This document shows positions 1-9,215 of a stretch of DNA of 64,000 nucleotides, piece by piece. A model generated the notes under the pieces. It had not been told where the DNA came from. It ran no database searches and worked only from the letters and a program-made list of their open reading frames with translations. Origin of the DNA: an uncultured Clostridia bacterium (GTDB taxonomy: Bacteria; Bacillota; Clostridia; TANB77; CAG-508); the NCBI GenBank assembly GCA_934154805.1, contig CAKPGM010000001.1, positions 1-64,000 of the forward strand. Reading direction: 5' to 3'. Both the position numbers and the translations under genes were made by a program. The number at the start of each line of letters is the position of its first letter. The first letter of the stretch is position 1.

Positions 1-49
1 CGCAGATAGTACGTGTTGTACATCGAGCATTTTTTATGCGAAGACTAAC
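1..49. repeat. Repeat family B, copy B1 (cut by window edge)
   Basis: Same sequence as positions 263-311. It contains GTAC-GTGTT-GTAC and the GCATTTTTT arm of the B hairpin. Its left part lies outside the window. Confidence 0.85.
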
Positions 50-100
50 ATAACAAAACATAATTCTTAATTAATTTGATTCTCAAAATTTTGATTAGAA

Positions 101-205
101 GCAAGTATAACAAGGCAACCGAGTCAAAAATACCGGAAACGTACGTGGTGTACGTTGAGGATATTTTTAGATAAAGGTTAACTCTGCTAGATACAGCTTA
201 TAATT
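101..205. repeat. Repeat family A, copy A1
   Basis: About 105 bp, nearly identical to A2 (363-467) and A4 (1398-1502). The core forms ACGTAC-GTGGT-GTACGT inside an outer AAAAATA / TATTTTT pairing. B1+A1 and B2+A2 form a tandem repeat with a 262-bp period. Confidence 0.88.
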
Positions 206-230
206 AGTATTTTCTAAATTTTAACTAGGA

Positions 231-311
231 ACAAGTATTGCGAGGCAGTCTAGCTAAAAAAGCGCAGATAGTACGTGTTGTACATCGAGCATTTTTTATG
301 CGAAGACTAAC
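231..311. repeat. Repeat family B, copy B2
   Basis: About 81 bp. It aligns without gaps to family A over the core, sharing AGTAT, AGGCA, the A-run, GTACGTG and TGTAC at the same spacing, but differs at many other bases. The paired arms are AAAAAAGC and GCATTTTTT, where A has AAAAATACC and GGATATTTTT. Confidence 0.85.
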
Positions 312-362
312 ATAACAAAACATAATTCTTAATTAATTTTATTCTCAGAATTTTAATTAGAA

Positions 363-467
363 ACTAGTATAACAAGGCAACCGAGTCAAAAATACCGGAA
401 ACGTACGCGGTGTACGTTGAGGATATTTTTAGATGATGGTTAACGCAGTTAGACGTAGCTTATAATT
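363..467. repeat. Repeat family A, copy A2, just 3' of rpsG
   Basis: A full-length A element that begins only 6 bp after the rpsG stop codon on the minus strand. A4 sits at the same distance from rpsL. It carries one base change in the hairpin loop. Confidence 0.88.
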
Positions 468-473
468 AAAATT

Positions 474-944
474 TTAGAATTTGTAATGAGCAAAAGCCTT
501 ATTAGCTTCAGCCATTTTATGCATATCTTCTTTCTTCTTGAAAGCTCCACCGTTACCAGCTACTGCATCCATTATTTCTCCAGCTAGTTTTTCAGCCATA
601 GTTTTTTCATGTCTCTTTCTAGCATATCCTACTAACCATCTAAGTCCTAATGTTTGTCTTCTTTCTGGTCTAATCTCTAATGGTACTTGGTATGTTGCAC
701 CACCAATTCTTCTTGCTTTAACTTCAAGAACTGGCATTACGTTATTTAGTGCTTCTTCAAATACTTCTAGTGGATTTTTTTGCTCTTTTTCTTTTATAAT
801 GTCAAATGCATCATAAACTATTGTTTGAGCAACTGTTTTTTTACCATCAAGCATTACGTTGTTTATTAATTTTGTAACAACTTTGCTATTGTATATTGGA
901 TCTGGTAATACTTCTCTTTTTGCTATATATCCTTTTCTTGGCAC
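474..944 (-). CDS. rpsG: 30S ribosomal protein S7
   Basis: Primary 16S rRNA-binding protein that organises the 30S head and usually autoregulates the str operon. The 156-residue length is normal for S7, and it begins [16 protein letters not shown], a typical S7 N-terminus. The start is GTG (complement of 942-944), with AAGGAGGGA at 951-959 six bases upstream, so the start is firm. It is second in the operon after rpsL, but the 565-bp gap between them is unusually long and holds repeats A3, B3 and A4. The next str genes would be beyond the left edge. Confidence 0.98.
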   Translation of the reverse strand: MPRKGYIAKREVLPDPIYNSKVVTKLINNVMLDGKKTVAQTIVYDAFDIIKEKEQKNPLEVFEEALNNVMPVLEVKARRIGGATYQVPLEIRPERRQTLGLRWLVGYARKRHEKTMAEKLAGEIMDAVAGNGGAFKKKEDMHKMAEANKAFAHYKF

Positions 945-1146
945 TATTCTTCCCTCCTTATAAAATTTGATACTAATATTTACCTAGTATCTTAGGTACT
1001 CTAAAAAGTTCAATACTAATCCTTCTCGAAACTTTTTCAGTTTAGTGCTATATAATTTATTTTAAATTTAAGTACCTTAAATTAATAAGTTATATGCACT
1101 ATATTGTAGATCTTTTTAAATACTCTACGTATTCTGGAAATTTTAA

Positions 1147-1220
1147 GCAAGTATAACAAGGCAACCGAGTCAAAAATACCGGAGACGTACGTGGTGTACG
1201 TTGTTTACCTTATTTTTATT
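1147..1220. repeat. Repeat family A, copy A3 (right end diverged)
   Basis: Keeps the left half and the ACGTAC-GTGGT-GTACGT hairpin. After position 1202 it departs from the family, although a TATTTTTA arm that can pair with AAAAATA remains. Positions 945-1146, on the rpsG side, hold no gene or clear element that I can see. Confidence 0.75.
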
Positions 1221-1253
1221 TACTTGAAATTTCTGCAGAATTTGGAATTAGAA

Positions 1254-1334
1254 ACAAGTATTGCGAGGCAGTCTAGCTAAAAAAGCGCAGATAGTACGTG
1301 TTGTACATCGAGCATTTTTTATGCGAAGACTAAC
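1254..1334. repeat. Repeat family B, copy B3
   Basis: Nearly identical to B2 through the GCGAAGACTAAC end, then diverges. It lies between A3 and A4, so the rpsL-rpsG gap reads A-B-A. Confidence 0.85.
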
Positions 1335-1397
1335 GAAGCAAAGTTTTGTTTAAAGTTTTCCGTATTTAGAATTTTCTATATATTCTGAGAATTAGAA

Positions 1398-1502
1398 GCA
1401 AGTATAACAAGGCAACCGAGTCAAAAATACCGGAGACGTACGTGGTGTACGTTGAGGATATTTTTAGATGAAGGTTAACGCAGTTAGACGTAGCTTATAA
1501 TT
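1398..1502. repeat. Repeat family A, copy A4, just 3' of rpsL
   Basis: A full-length A element starting 7 bp past the rpsL stop codon on the transcribed strand. Its placement copies that of A2 after rpsG, which suggests these repeats belong to the mRNA architecture of the operon. Confidence 0.88.
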
Positions 1503-1509
1503 TTCAGAA

Positions 1510-1923
1510 TTATTTTTTAGGACGCTTAGCTCCATACTTCGATCTACCTTGCATTCTGTCTTTAACACCTGCTGTATCTAGTGTTCCTCTTATGATGTGG
1601 TATCTAACACCTGGAAGATCTTTTACTCTTCCTCCTCTTATTAGAACAACACTGTGCTCTTGTAAGTTGTGTCCGATTCCAGGAATATAAGATGTTACTT
1701 CGTATCCGTTTGAAAGTTTAACTCTGGCAACTTTTCTTAATGCTGAGTTTGGCTTCTTAGGTGTAACAGTTTTAACTACAGTACATACACCTCTTTTTTG
1801 TGGTGCTCTTCTGTCTGTTGTTTTCTTTTTCATAGAATTGTATCCATGTTGAAGAGCTGGTGATGTTGATTTTGTTGTAGTAGTTTTTCTTCCTTTTCTT
1901 ACTAATTGGTTAATTGTTGGCAC
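1510..1923 (-). CDS. rpsL: 30S ribosomal protein S12
   Basis: Decoding-centre protein of the 30S subunit. The 137 residues include the conserved [19 protein letters not shown] stretch and the [13 protein letters not shown] segment, where streptomycin-resistance changes occur in other bacteria; both look wild type. The start is GTG (complement of 1921-1923) with AGGAGGTGA at 1931-1939. It is first in the operon here, with its own promoter at 2012-2040. Confidence 0.98.
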   Translation of the reverse strand: MPTINQLVRKGRKTTTTKSTSPALQHGYNSMKKKTTDRRAPQKRGVCTVVKTVTPKKPNSALRKVARVKLSNGYEVTSYIPGIGHNLQEHSVVLIRGGRVKDLPGVRYHIIRGTLDTAGVKDRMQGRSKYGAKRPKK

Positions 1924-1982
1924 TTAAATTTCACCTCCTATTTTTTATTTGGTTTTATTAGCTTTTTATTTTTACGCAAAAG

Positions 1983-2040
1983 TAATAAAGCTAATTAAAA
2001 CTAGCTTTATTATTTTATCATATTTTGTTTATCAAGTCAA
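1983..2040 (-). promoter_or_regulatory. rpsL promoter plus perfect inverted repeat
   Basis: On the minus strand: -35 TTGACT (2035-2040), 17-bp spacer, -10 TAAAAT (2012-2017) with an extended TGA. Directly downstream is a perfect 11-bp inverted repeat, TAATAAAGCTA (1983-1993) and TAGCTTTATTA (2002-2012), with an 8-nt loop. It covers the likely transcription start, so it could be an operator or a 5' mRNA hairpin. Confidence 0.8.
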
Positions 2041-2185
2041 TGTTTTTTTGCAACTTTTTTCCAGTTTCCGTAAGGCTTTTTGTCATTTTTTGACACACGA
2101 TTTTTCTTTATTTTTAACATATTATGTTATATACTATGATTTACCTCTATTATAGAGATGTCTATATTTGAGAGGAGGTGAATTT

Positions 2186-2257
2186 ATGAAACCTTTAATC
2201 GGATTAATTGTGTTATTACTAATATACTTAATCTTAAAACTCTTCTTCGGACAGTAA
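2186..2257 (+). CDS. 23-residue hydrophobic membrane peptide
   Basis: The ORF begins MKPLIG, is almost entirely I/L/V in the middle and ends LKLFFGQ, which is enough for one membrane span. A strong ribosome-binding site, GAGGAGGTGA, sits at 2172-2181 and an intrinsic terminator follows 11 bp after the stop, so it looks like a real monocistronic gene. I do not recognise a family. Type I toxin peptides share this size and hydrophobicity, but I see no antisense RNA promoter, so that is only an idea. A TTGACA occurs at 2090-2095 without a well-spaced -10. A shortened copy lies downstream. Confidence 0.65.
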   Translation: MKPLIGLIVLLLIYLILKLFFGQ

Positions 2258-2266
2258 TAATACATA

Positions 2267-2302
2267 AAACTACCACATCGTGCGTGATGTGGTAGTTTTT
2301 TG
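2267..2302 (+). terminator. Intrinsic terminator of the small peptide gene
   Basis: Perfect 11-bp stem ACTACCACATC (2269-2279) with GATGTGGTAGT (2286-2296), 6-nt loop, then a run of six T. Confidence 0.9.
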
Positions 2303-2309
2303 GTTTATT

Positions 2310-2351
2310 ATGAAACCCTTTATCGGTTCTGTTATATTAATAATATACTAA
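2310..2351 (+). pseudogene. Truncated copy of the 23-residue peptide
   Basis: An ATG opens MKPFIGSVILIIY and then stops. The start MKP-IG and the hydrophobic run match the upstream peptide (MKPLIGLIVL), but the copy ends 10 residues earlier, lacks the charged tail and has no Shine-Dalgarno sequence. It is most simply a decayed tandem duplicate. Confidence 0.5.
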
Positions 2352-2413
2352 AAAAACATAAAAGTCAACTACAACAAGATCAAAAAAGCAAAAATCGTTC
2401 GACAAAATTCTGC

Positions 2414-3679
2414 TTACAAGTTTAGTATATGTATTTTAAATATGTCTTGCAAGTTCTGTTTTAGATAGTCCATCCAGTTCTTCTTTTCTATTTTTTCTTT
2501 ACATACTATATCAACATTTTCTATTACTTCATCATCTATCCTTATACTAAGAGTTCCCATTTTTTGTCCTTTTTGTATTGGTGTTTCTATTTGTGTAATT
2601 GAATTTATTGTTATTTTTATATTGTTTTCTTGTTCTGCTTTCATTGGAATTATTTCGTTTTCTAATTTATTTAGTTCTAATTTTACATTACTCTCTTTTC
2701 CCTTTATTACTACTATCCTTTTCGAATTTATTGCATTCCATTTTTCAAATTCTTCTAATGCCTTTTCTTTTACATTTACATTTTTAAAATTAGAAAAAGT
2801 GTATTCTATTAATTTAATACTGTCTCTGGTTCTGTCTTTTTTTGTGTCTGCTCCTAAAACTACTGTTATTATATCTTTATCGTTTCTCTTTGTTTCAGTT
2901 ACTAAGCATCTTCCAGCACCATTTGTAAAGCCTGTTTTAACGCCCACTACACCATTTAGTACTCCCAACAGCTCGTTGGTATTTGCAATCGTTCTCGGCA
3001 CTCCATTAATTGTTATCGATGTTTGTTTTGTTCCTACTATTTGTGCGAATTTTTCGTTTTGTAAAGCGTAGTCTGTTAGTTTAGCCAGTTCATAAGCTGT
3101 TGTATAATGTTTACTATTATCCAATCCATGTGGGGTTACAAAATTTGTATCAGTTAGTCCTAATTCCTGAGCTTTTTTATTCATCATATCTGCAAATCCC
3201 TGAACACTACCACCTACGTGTTCAGCAATTGCTACGGCAGCATCGTTTCCAGACCTTAACATTAGTCCATATAATAAATCGTTTAATGTTATTTTATCTC
3301 CTTTTTTTAATCCTAATCTTGAACCTCCTGTTCCTCCTGCTTTTGCACTTATTGTTACCACATCACTTAAATTTGCATTTTCTAGCACAACTGTTGCTGT
3401 CATTATTTTTGTGGTTGATGCCATTGCACATTTTACTTTTTCGTTTTTTCCATATAATATTCTTTTAGATTTCCTGTCATAAACAATTGCTTTTCTTGAA
3501 TTTATTGTTGGTTCACCAGAAATATTTTTTGCGACTTCATTTATACAATTTTCAGTAAATTCCTGGTTTACTTCCATTATTTCTTCATCGACATCGTCTG
3601 CATAAATATACTGAATATTTAGAAAAATAATTATAAATGTAATCACAATAATTTTTAAAATTTTACTTGTATTTTCCAC
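2414..3679 (-). CDS. dacF: D-alanyl-D-alanine carboxypeptidase (DacF-type PBP)
   Basis: Trims the terminal D-Ala from peptidoglycan stem peptides outside the membrane. The 421 residues begin with a signal peptide (about 1-27). The serine-peptidase motifs are intact: STTK at 88-91, SGN at 143-145 and KTG at 248-250. A C-terminal beta domain follows, as in the DacF/PBP5 group. It lies downstream of the T4SS-like locus on the same strand but is separated by a terminator at 3717-3748, so it is probably independent. DacF is forespore-associated in Bacillus; that role here is inference. Confidence 0.93.
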   Translation of the reverse strand: MENTSKILKIIVITFIIIFLNIQYIYADDVDEEIMEVNQEFTENCINEVAKNISGEPTINSRKAIVYDRKSKRILYGKNEKVKCAMASTTKIMTATVVLENANLSDVVTISAKAGGTGGSRLGLKKGDKITLNDLLYGLMLRSGNDAAVAIAEHVGGSVQGFADMMNKKAQELGLTDTNFVTPHGLDNSKHYTTAYELAKLTDYALQNEKFAQIVGTKQTSITINGVPRTIANTNELLGVLNGVVGVKTGFTNGAGRCLVTETKRNDKDIITVVLGADTKKDRTRDSIKLIEYTFSNFKNVNVKEKALEEFEKWNAINSKRIVVIKGKESNVKLELNKLENEIIPMKAEQENNIKITINSITQIETPIQKGQKMGTLSIRIDDEVIENVDIVCKEKIEKKNWMDYLKQNLQDIFKIHILNL

Positions 3680-3716
3680 TATTTTAACACTCCCTGTGAT
3701 AAATATATTACGCCAT

Positions 3717-3748
3717 AAAAAAAATATGAGAATTTCTTCTCATATTTT
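3717..3748 (-). terminator. Terminator ending the T4SS-like operon
   Basis: Perfect 12-bp stem AAAATATGAGAA (3721-3732) with TTCTCATATTTT (3737-3748), 4-nt loop, followed on the minus strand by a U run. It abuts the stop codon of the last gene. Confidence 0.85.
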
Positions 3749-5180
3749 AGTGTCTATTTAATAATCTATCTAGAGCTTCTTCCTCTGGTGTAGGTCTTTC
3801 TCCTCTATCTTCTCTTTTATCAGCTTCGTCTACATCTTGTTCCTCTGTTTCCTCTTCTCTGACTGTTTCGATTTTTTCAGAAGGGCAATCTCCTTCTGCC
3901 AGTTCAAATCTGTCGCAGTATTGTTCTATAGTCATATCATATTTCTCTGCTTCTTTTCTAAGTGTAGTAGTTTCTCCGCTATGTAGTGTTACTTCTTCAT
4001 CAACATCCATAGCCTGATCATTATTATCATCTTTGTCTATGTTCTCAAGTTGAGTTCTTCCAGATCCCAATTCTCCATCTTTTTCTGAATATGCTCCACC
4101 TATTTGTTCTTCGGTTTTTTCTATAGCCTCTTCTATCTCATATTTATTATTTCTTCTTTCGTTCATAAATTGTCTAACTTGTGTAGTTGTTGGTCTTTCA
4201 TGTTCTGTTTCTACCATACTACCTATAAATTTATTTTCATTAGGATCTTTTCTAACATAATCTACTTCTAGAATTCCGTATTGTCCAGTTGTTACTGTAA
4301 ATCTTCTGTCAGGATTACTTTTTGTTGTAAACATTTCCCTAGTTTGTTTCTCTTCTACACTTGATCCGTCTCTGTTTATGCTATATATGCTCACATTTGT
4401 CTGCATTGCTCCTGTTGTTTCTAACTCATCTATGTACTCTGCCTCTCCTTCTGGAGTTATTCCAACAAATGCAAATCTTTTATTTTTATCAGTTGCTTTG
4501 TTAGCATTTATTACATATATATTAGTATATTTTCCTTTTACATTGGCTATATCTTCAAATGTATCTTGGTCTGTAAGTTTTTGCTCAGGCCTTATACTAG
4601 AACAGTTGGTTAAATCTTTAGGATCCATTCCTGTTTTTTTAGCTATTTTTTCTAACTCTTCTTCTTTGTCCTGAGGAGGCTCTTCTTCTTTTTCTTGCTC
4701 TTCTTCATCTTGAGTTTTCTGTTGTTTTTGATTTTCTTCCTCTAATTCAGGTTGGGTCATATTTATGTCTGTTTCTTGTTGTTCTTCAGGTTCTTTAAAT
4801 TTAGCCTTTCCGTCTGCATCCTTTATTCTTTTTAGCATTTCTTTTCCTAAATCAGATTTTACCAAGGTTTCTTCATACTTTTCTAAAGCGGCGTCTGTAA
4901 ATTTTATTGTTCCATTTTCATCAACTGTTGCTATTTGCATTTGGTTTTCATCATAGATGCTGTACATAACTTTTTCTTGCTCTGTTATAACTCTTACAAG
5001 ATATGTATCTTGTTTAGCAACTCCGCCACCATTTTCATTTTTAAACAATTCTAATTGCTCATAATAAGTTATACTATCAATTTTTTCTTTACTCTCCCTG
5101 GCTTCCATATCGCTCTTTTTTTGTTGGTAAATTATTTGCATATTTTCTTTTATTAAGGCTTCTCTCTCTTCTTTGTTCAT
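3747..5180 (-). CDS. Unknown acidic soluble protein, last gene of the T4SS-like operon
   Basis: 477 residues with no signal peptide or membrane segment. The middle (about 125-195) is a low-complexity Glu/Gln/Lys stretch. A more folded-looking region follows (about 205-330, including FAFVGITPEGEAEYIDELE), then another acidic stretch and the end LDRLLNRH. I recognise no family. It starts 13 bp after the stop of the preceding gene and the operon terminator follows it, so it is co-transcribed with the secretion genes. A cytosolic accessory, a structural factor or a secreted substrate are all possible; the sequence does not decide. Confidence 0.8.
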   Translation of the reverse strand: MNKEEREALIKENMQIIYQQKKSDMEARESKEKIDSITYYEQLELFKNENGGGVAKQDTYLVRVITEQEKVMYSIYDENQMQIATVDENGTIKFTDAALEKYEETLVKSDLGKEMLKRIKDADGKAKFKEPEEQQETDINMTQPELEEENQKQQKTQDEEEQEKEEEPPQDKEEELEKIAKKTGMDPKDLTNCSSIRPEQKLTDQDTFEDIANVKGKYTNIYVINANKATDKNKRFAFVGITPEGEAEYIDELETTGAMQTNVSIYSINRDGSSVEEKQTREMFTTKSNPDRRFTVTTGQYGILEVDYVRKDPNENKFIGSMVETEHERPTTTQVRQFMNERRNNKYEIEEAIEKTEEQIGGAYSEKDGELGSGRTQLENIDKDDNNDQAMDVDEEVTLHSGETTTLRKEAEKYDMTIEQYCDRFELAEGDCPSEKIETVREEETEEQDVDEADKREDRGERPTPEEEALDRLLNRH

Positions 5181-5193
5181 AAACTTACCTCCA

Positions 5194-6540
5194 TTATTTT
5201 ATACTAAATGACATCTCAAAGTCTGTTCCTTCGTTTATTTTAATTACTATGTTTATTCCTTTTTCTTCTGTACTATTAGCATTTTTTATTCTAGAGCTAA
5301 ATAGCCAAACTTCTCCTTGTTTTTCTAAGTTTGTATAAGCCATTTTGTTGTTCTCAAAGAAATTAGAATTCATATAATTTTCAAATGTTTCTAAGTTTTT
5401 AAAGTTGTTATCCCTAAATGTTTCATTTAGTTTGCTATATACGAATCTATAGTCTTTATTTTTTATTGCTTCTTGTATTTTTTCAAAATTCATTTTTGCT
5501 TTATCTTCTTCATTAGAGCTATTATATGTCTCCTCAAATTCAGGTAGATCTACTGTATAGGTATCTAATATTAAAGAATAATCCATAACCGCTTTTTCAT
5601 TGAATATATAATAATTGTTATTTTGATCTATACATATATAAGACTTTGTACTATCTCCAGCTTTAATATACACCTGATATCCAGCCATTGTTGCATTTGA
5701 TATTCTTTCGTAATTTTCTTTTACATATTTTTCAAATGTATTATAATCGCCAAATCTTTTATTTCTATATTCTTCATCTAGTTTATTATATGCCTTTTGA
5801 ATATCTGTTTTTATGTTATATATGTAGTCTCCAAAATGATTCATACATATTTGTTGGTCTGAAATACCTTTATAATTTATTTTTTTATTTGAATTTATAT
5901 TAAATATACTATCATCTAATTTTGCTTCTAGTATATTAAATTCTGTGCCGAACTTCTGCTTTATATATTCATAAGGTAATAACGTATATTGTTTTGTATT
6001 TTTTTCTACTACTATTATAATAACATTGATAGCTTTTGACTTAGTTAAAGTTCCTTGAATATAATAAATCTCAAATTCTTCTCCCCTATCACTACTATAC
6101 ATTTTATCTATATTAAGAGATTCCCCTATATATTTATTGAACATTTGATTTAATTGTTCTTCTGTAACATCCTCGATATTTATATACTTATTTAACATCA
6201 ATTTCAAGTCATCTTTAGCCATTTTTTGTTCATTTTCGGTTTCTTCTTTTATTATACTTTCGTCTTCAATTCCTGTAATTTCCACTTTATAATCAGGACT
6301 AAGTTTAGATATATCTTCATAATATTCATCTATTATATTTTTAACAGAGTAGTATTTAGCTGGTGATGTTACTGCTTCTACGCTTTCATCAGGCTGAATT
6401 TCATCGATTTTTTCATATTTGTGTTCTTCTAATCCTACATTATTATTATCTTTATTTTTCTTTATTACTATATAAGTTACTATTAACGTAATAATCAACA
6501 ATATAATAATTATCAATATTATCTTCTTTAATTTATCCAA
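5194..6540 (-). CDS. Membrane-anchored protein with NTF2-like repeats (VirB8/TcpC-like)
   Basis: About 448 residues: one N-terminal membrane span and a long extracytoplasmic part. The C-terminal half has two related modules; the last reads DKAKMNFEKIQEAIKNKDYR then YSKLNETF, the helix-rich pattern of NTF2-like folds used by VirB8/TcpC proteins. The family call is by pattern and is moderate. I chose the TTG at 6538-6540 because GGAGAGGAG lies 7 bp upstream; a TTG at 6556-6558, right after the corrected stop of the upstream gene, would add six residues. Confidence 0.7.
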   Translation of the reverse strand: MDKLKKIILIIIILLIITLIVTYIVIKKNKDNNNVGLEEHKYEKIDEIQPDESVEAVTSPAKYYSVKNIIDEYYEDISKLSPDYKVEITGIEDESIIKEETENEQKMAKDDLKLMLNKYINIEDVTEEQLNQMFNKYIGESLNIDKMYSSDRGEEFEIYYIQGTLTKSKAINVIIIVVEKNTKQYTLLPYEYIKQKFGTEFNILEAKLDDSIFNINSNKKINYKGISDQQICMNHFGDYIYNIKTDIQKAYNKLDEEYRNKRFGDYNTFEKYVKENYERISNATMAGYQVYIKAGDSTKSYICIDQNNNYYIFNEKAVMDYSLILDTYTVDLPEFEETYNSSNEEDKAKMNFEKIQEAIKNKDYRFVYSKLNETFRDNNFKNLETFENYMNSNFFENNKMAYTNLEKQGEVWLFSSRIKNANSTEEKGINIVIKINEGTDFEMSFSIK

Positions 6541-6558
6541 TTTTCTTCTCCTCTCCAA

Positions 6559-9205
6559 TTATGGCATTATTATCCAGCTAAATGATAATCTTCCTTTTAC
6601 CACTTTATTAGCATCCGCTACTGATTTATAAGGTCCGTCATGTCCCCTAGCAGAGTCTAATATATAAAATTTATATCCTTGACTTTTGTATTGACTTGGT
6701 GCTGGAATAATTGCTAATATGTGTCCGAGATTCTCCTCCTATTACAGGATATCCTTTTTCCAACGCTTGTAATGCTTCAGATTCTGTACATGCTTTTGAA
6801 GTAACACCATAATATTTTTTCAAAAAGTCACTTCCAAATATTTTGCTACTAGATCCTTCTCCTGGAACATAATAACTTCCATCAGGCCAATATCTCGCAA
6901 TGTTTGCTACAACCGTAGTAGGAGTTATTGATGAATCACCTTTTAATCCTGCCAATATCATTGCTAGACTAGTAGGTCCACAACCAGATCTTGGTATAGT
7001 AGATGTTCCATATGGTCCAGGGTAGTCTTTTTGTAGATAATGCGGATAGTTATATCCATCTGCTGATACAGTATCTACATCGAAGTTAGCACTTCCAGCA
7101 AAATCTTCTGGATGTAGTTCCATCGATATAGACTTGTTATATGATAATATGTATCTACCTTCTGAGAATAATATTCTTCTATCATATCCTCTATTTCCTT
7201 GAAAAGCCCTGCTAGAATTAAATACAGCATCACATGGTCCACCATTTTCCATATATGATTTAACTATACTTGATATAAAATATCCTTGATATCTGATATC
7301 TGTTAGGCAGTCTATTTGGTAACTCATGAAATCATTTTCACTATATCCCATATCATTTATAGTCTTGATAACTTCTGCTCTTCTAGCTTCCCAAACATCT
7401 CTTGATACATTGTCTACTATATCGACTGGCATTGTTGATGTTCCAAAATTATGATACTTACTATCATCTACATTTATTCCATATTGCTGAAAATAGTTCT
7501 TACAAGGTTGTATATTTACTCCATATCCATAGTTCATAGTTCCATTAGATGTTCCATCATCAGTCATATAATATAAGGTTTGATCTTGCGATATATATTT
7601 TGCCGTATTTTCTGTATACGCTGTTCCTTCCTTATTTCTGTATAACCATACTGCTGCATTTTCATGCAAACATGTCCAGTTCCAACCTATACTTCCGTTT
7701 GCTGGACTAGTTGTTTCAAATTCAAATAATCTCTGATCAAGTTGTTGTACTCCAAAGTCCTCATCAGTTGCTTTATATAATAGATATTTTATTAAGTCTA
7801 TCATATCAACAGTCTTCCTACTATTTCCCAACATTTTAAACAACCAAGATGTAGTACTCATTATCTTACTTTTTGCATTTCTAAACTCAGGTTTATTCAG
7901 TAATGTAACAAAATTATCTTCAGTTGAGTTTGGATCCGTTTTTTCTTCTATGACAGGCGTACCTTCTTTATATCTTTTTGATCCCATAGCCATTGTGTAA
8001 TTAGTGCTTTTCTTTTCTCGTGTTGTATTTGGATCATTTGTAGCTTCAACTTTTGAATCAGTTTCTAGTACTGTATTTGTTTCACCTGTTTGTGTTAGCC
8101 CCTGTATTTCTTGAGTATATTCTATGCTATATTTTGCAAACCAAACATCAGCATATGTAGGAACAACTTCTACTGTATCTGTATTTGTTGTTACAACAGT
8201 TGTAACAGTTCTATCTTCTTTTGAAACATCCGTTACATAATCTCCCGTTTCTTCATCAAGATATGTATCTGTAATGGTGATTTCATAAGTTTCCACAGTT
8301 GTTTCGACTGTCGTCGTTAAATTGTCAAATACAGTTAATGTTATTTCACTATCTAATGCTAGTTTAGCTACTTCATTTACAAATTCTTCTTCTGTACTTT
8401 TTACAAGTAGCGCCCACAAAAAGTCAAACGGCATAACAAAGCCATCTAACATATCTTTATAATCTATATACACTTCATTAAGTGTAAATTCATAATCACT
8501 TCCACTCGATATTCCTGGTACATCCGAGGTAACTTCTGTTATAATCTCCACATATTGTGCAACAACAAGCTGTCCATCGCTATTAACCGAATATTTAAAT
8601 AATGCTGTTTTATCACCAGAAACTACTAATGAATGAAAATCCTCATAATTCATATATTCTAGCTCAATAGTTGCATCATCAGTAGTTCCTATATTCGAGT
8701 TTGCAACGGTTCTTCTATTTACGGTTATTACTCCATTAAATTCATCTTGCTTTTTAGGATCTGCATCACCTATTTTAAAATTTTGAGTTACAAGTTCAGC
8801 CTTTAAAAAATTGGTTAGATATTCTTGTTGATTTTCCTTAGTAATGTATGTGTGCAATACACTTTCATCATCTTCTAACTTCTTTATTATTGTATCTACC
8901 AATTCTGGCATATCGAAATCATATCCTTCGTCATCTTCTTTTATTGGAAGATTTTCACCCAATTTTTCCTGTATAACCTTTTCTATTGTACTTGGTACAT
9001 TTCCTTTTTTTCCAGCTCTATAAGAACCGTTATGTATAACTACAATTTCAATTATTCCAGCTATCAATGTAGTTATTAGCAATGCTATTAATATATATGG
9101 TAATATTTTAAGGGCTAATGCTAATAGCATCTTCGCAATAAATTTTCCTACTTTTTTTAATGTCTTTTTTGCCTGATCAAAAAACTTACTTTCATTTTCT
9201 TCCAT
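6559..9205 (-). pseudogene. Lysozyme-like plus C39-like cell-wall hydrolase, frameshifted near the C-terminus
   Basis: As read, 844 residues ending at 6671. An N-terminal membrane span (about 20-55) is followed by a long Thr-rich region, a lysozyme-like region (about 515-700, with CLHENAAVWLY and NYGYGV) and a C39-like papain-fold module with SGCGPTSLAMIL. After YPVIGGE the frame runs into SRTHISNY and stops. The next frame continues GHILAIIPAPSQYKSQ and runs to a stop at 6559-6561, supplying the catalytic His and a core such as FYILDSARG. One extra base near 6725-6730 explains this. T4SS loci commonly encode such bifunctional hydrolases (VirB1/CwlT role) to open the wall. Confidence 0.8.
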
Positions 9206-9215
9206 TTAAACTCTC

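Noticed and set aside
538..816. Plus-strand frame opposite rpsG
   Set aside because: Shadow of the ribosomal protein gene on the other strand; no Shine-Dalgarno.
1..1502. CRISPR array
   Set aside because: The repeats are long (about 80-105 bp), few and alternate between two families with irregular spacing; no short regular repeat/spacer pattern and no cas genes.
6725..6735. Programmed ribosomal frameshift in the wall hydrolase gene
   Set aside because: No slippery heptamer, Shine-Dalgarno-like stimulator or clear downstream pseudoknot at the junction; a one-base insertion is simpler.
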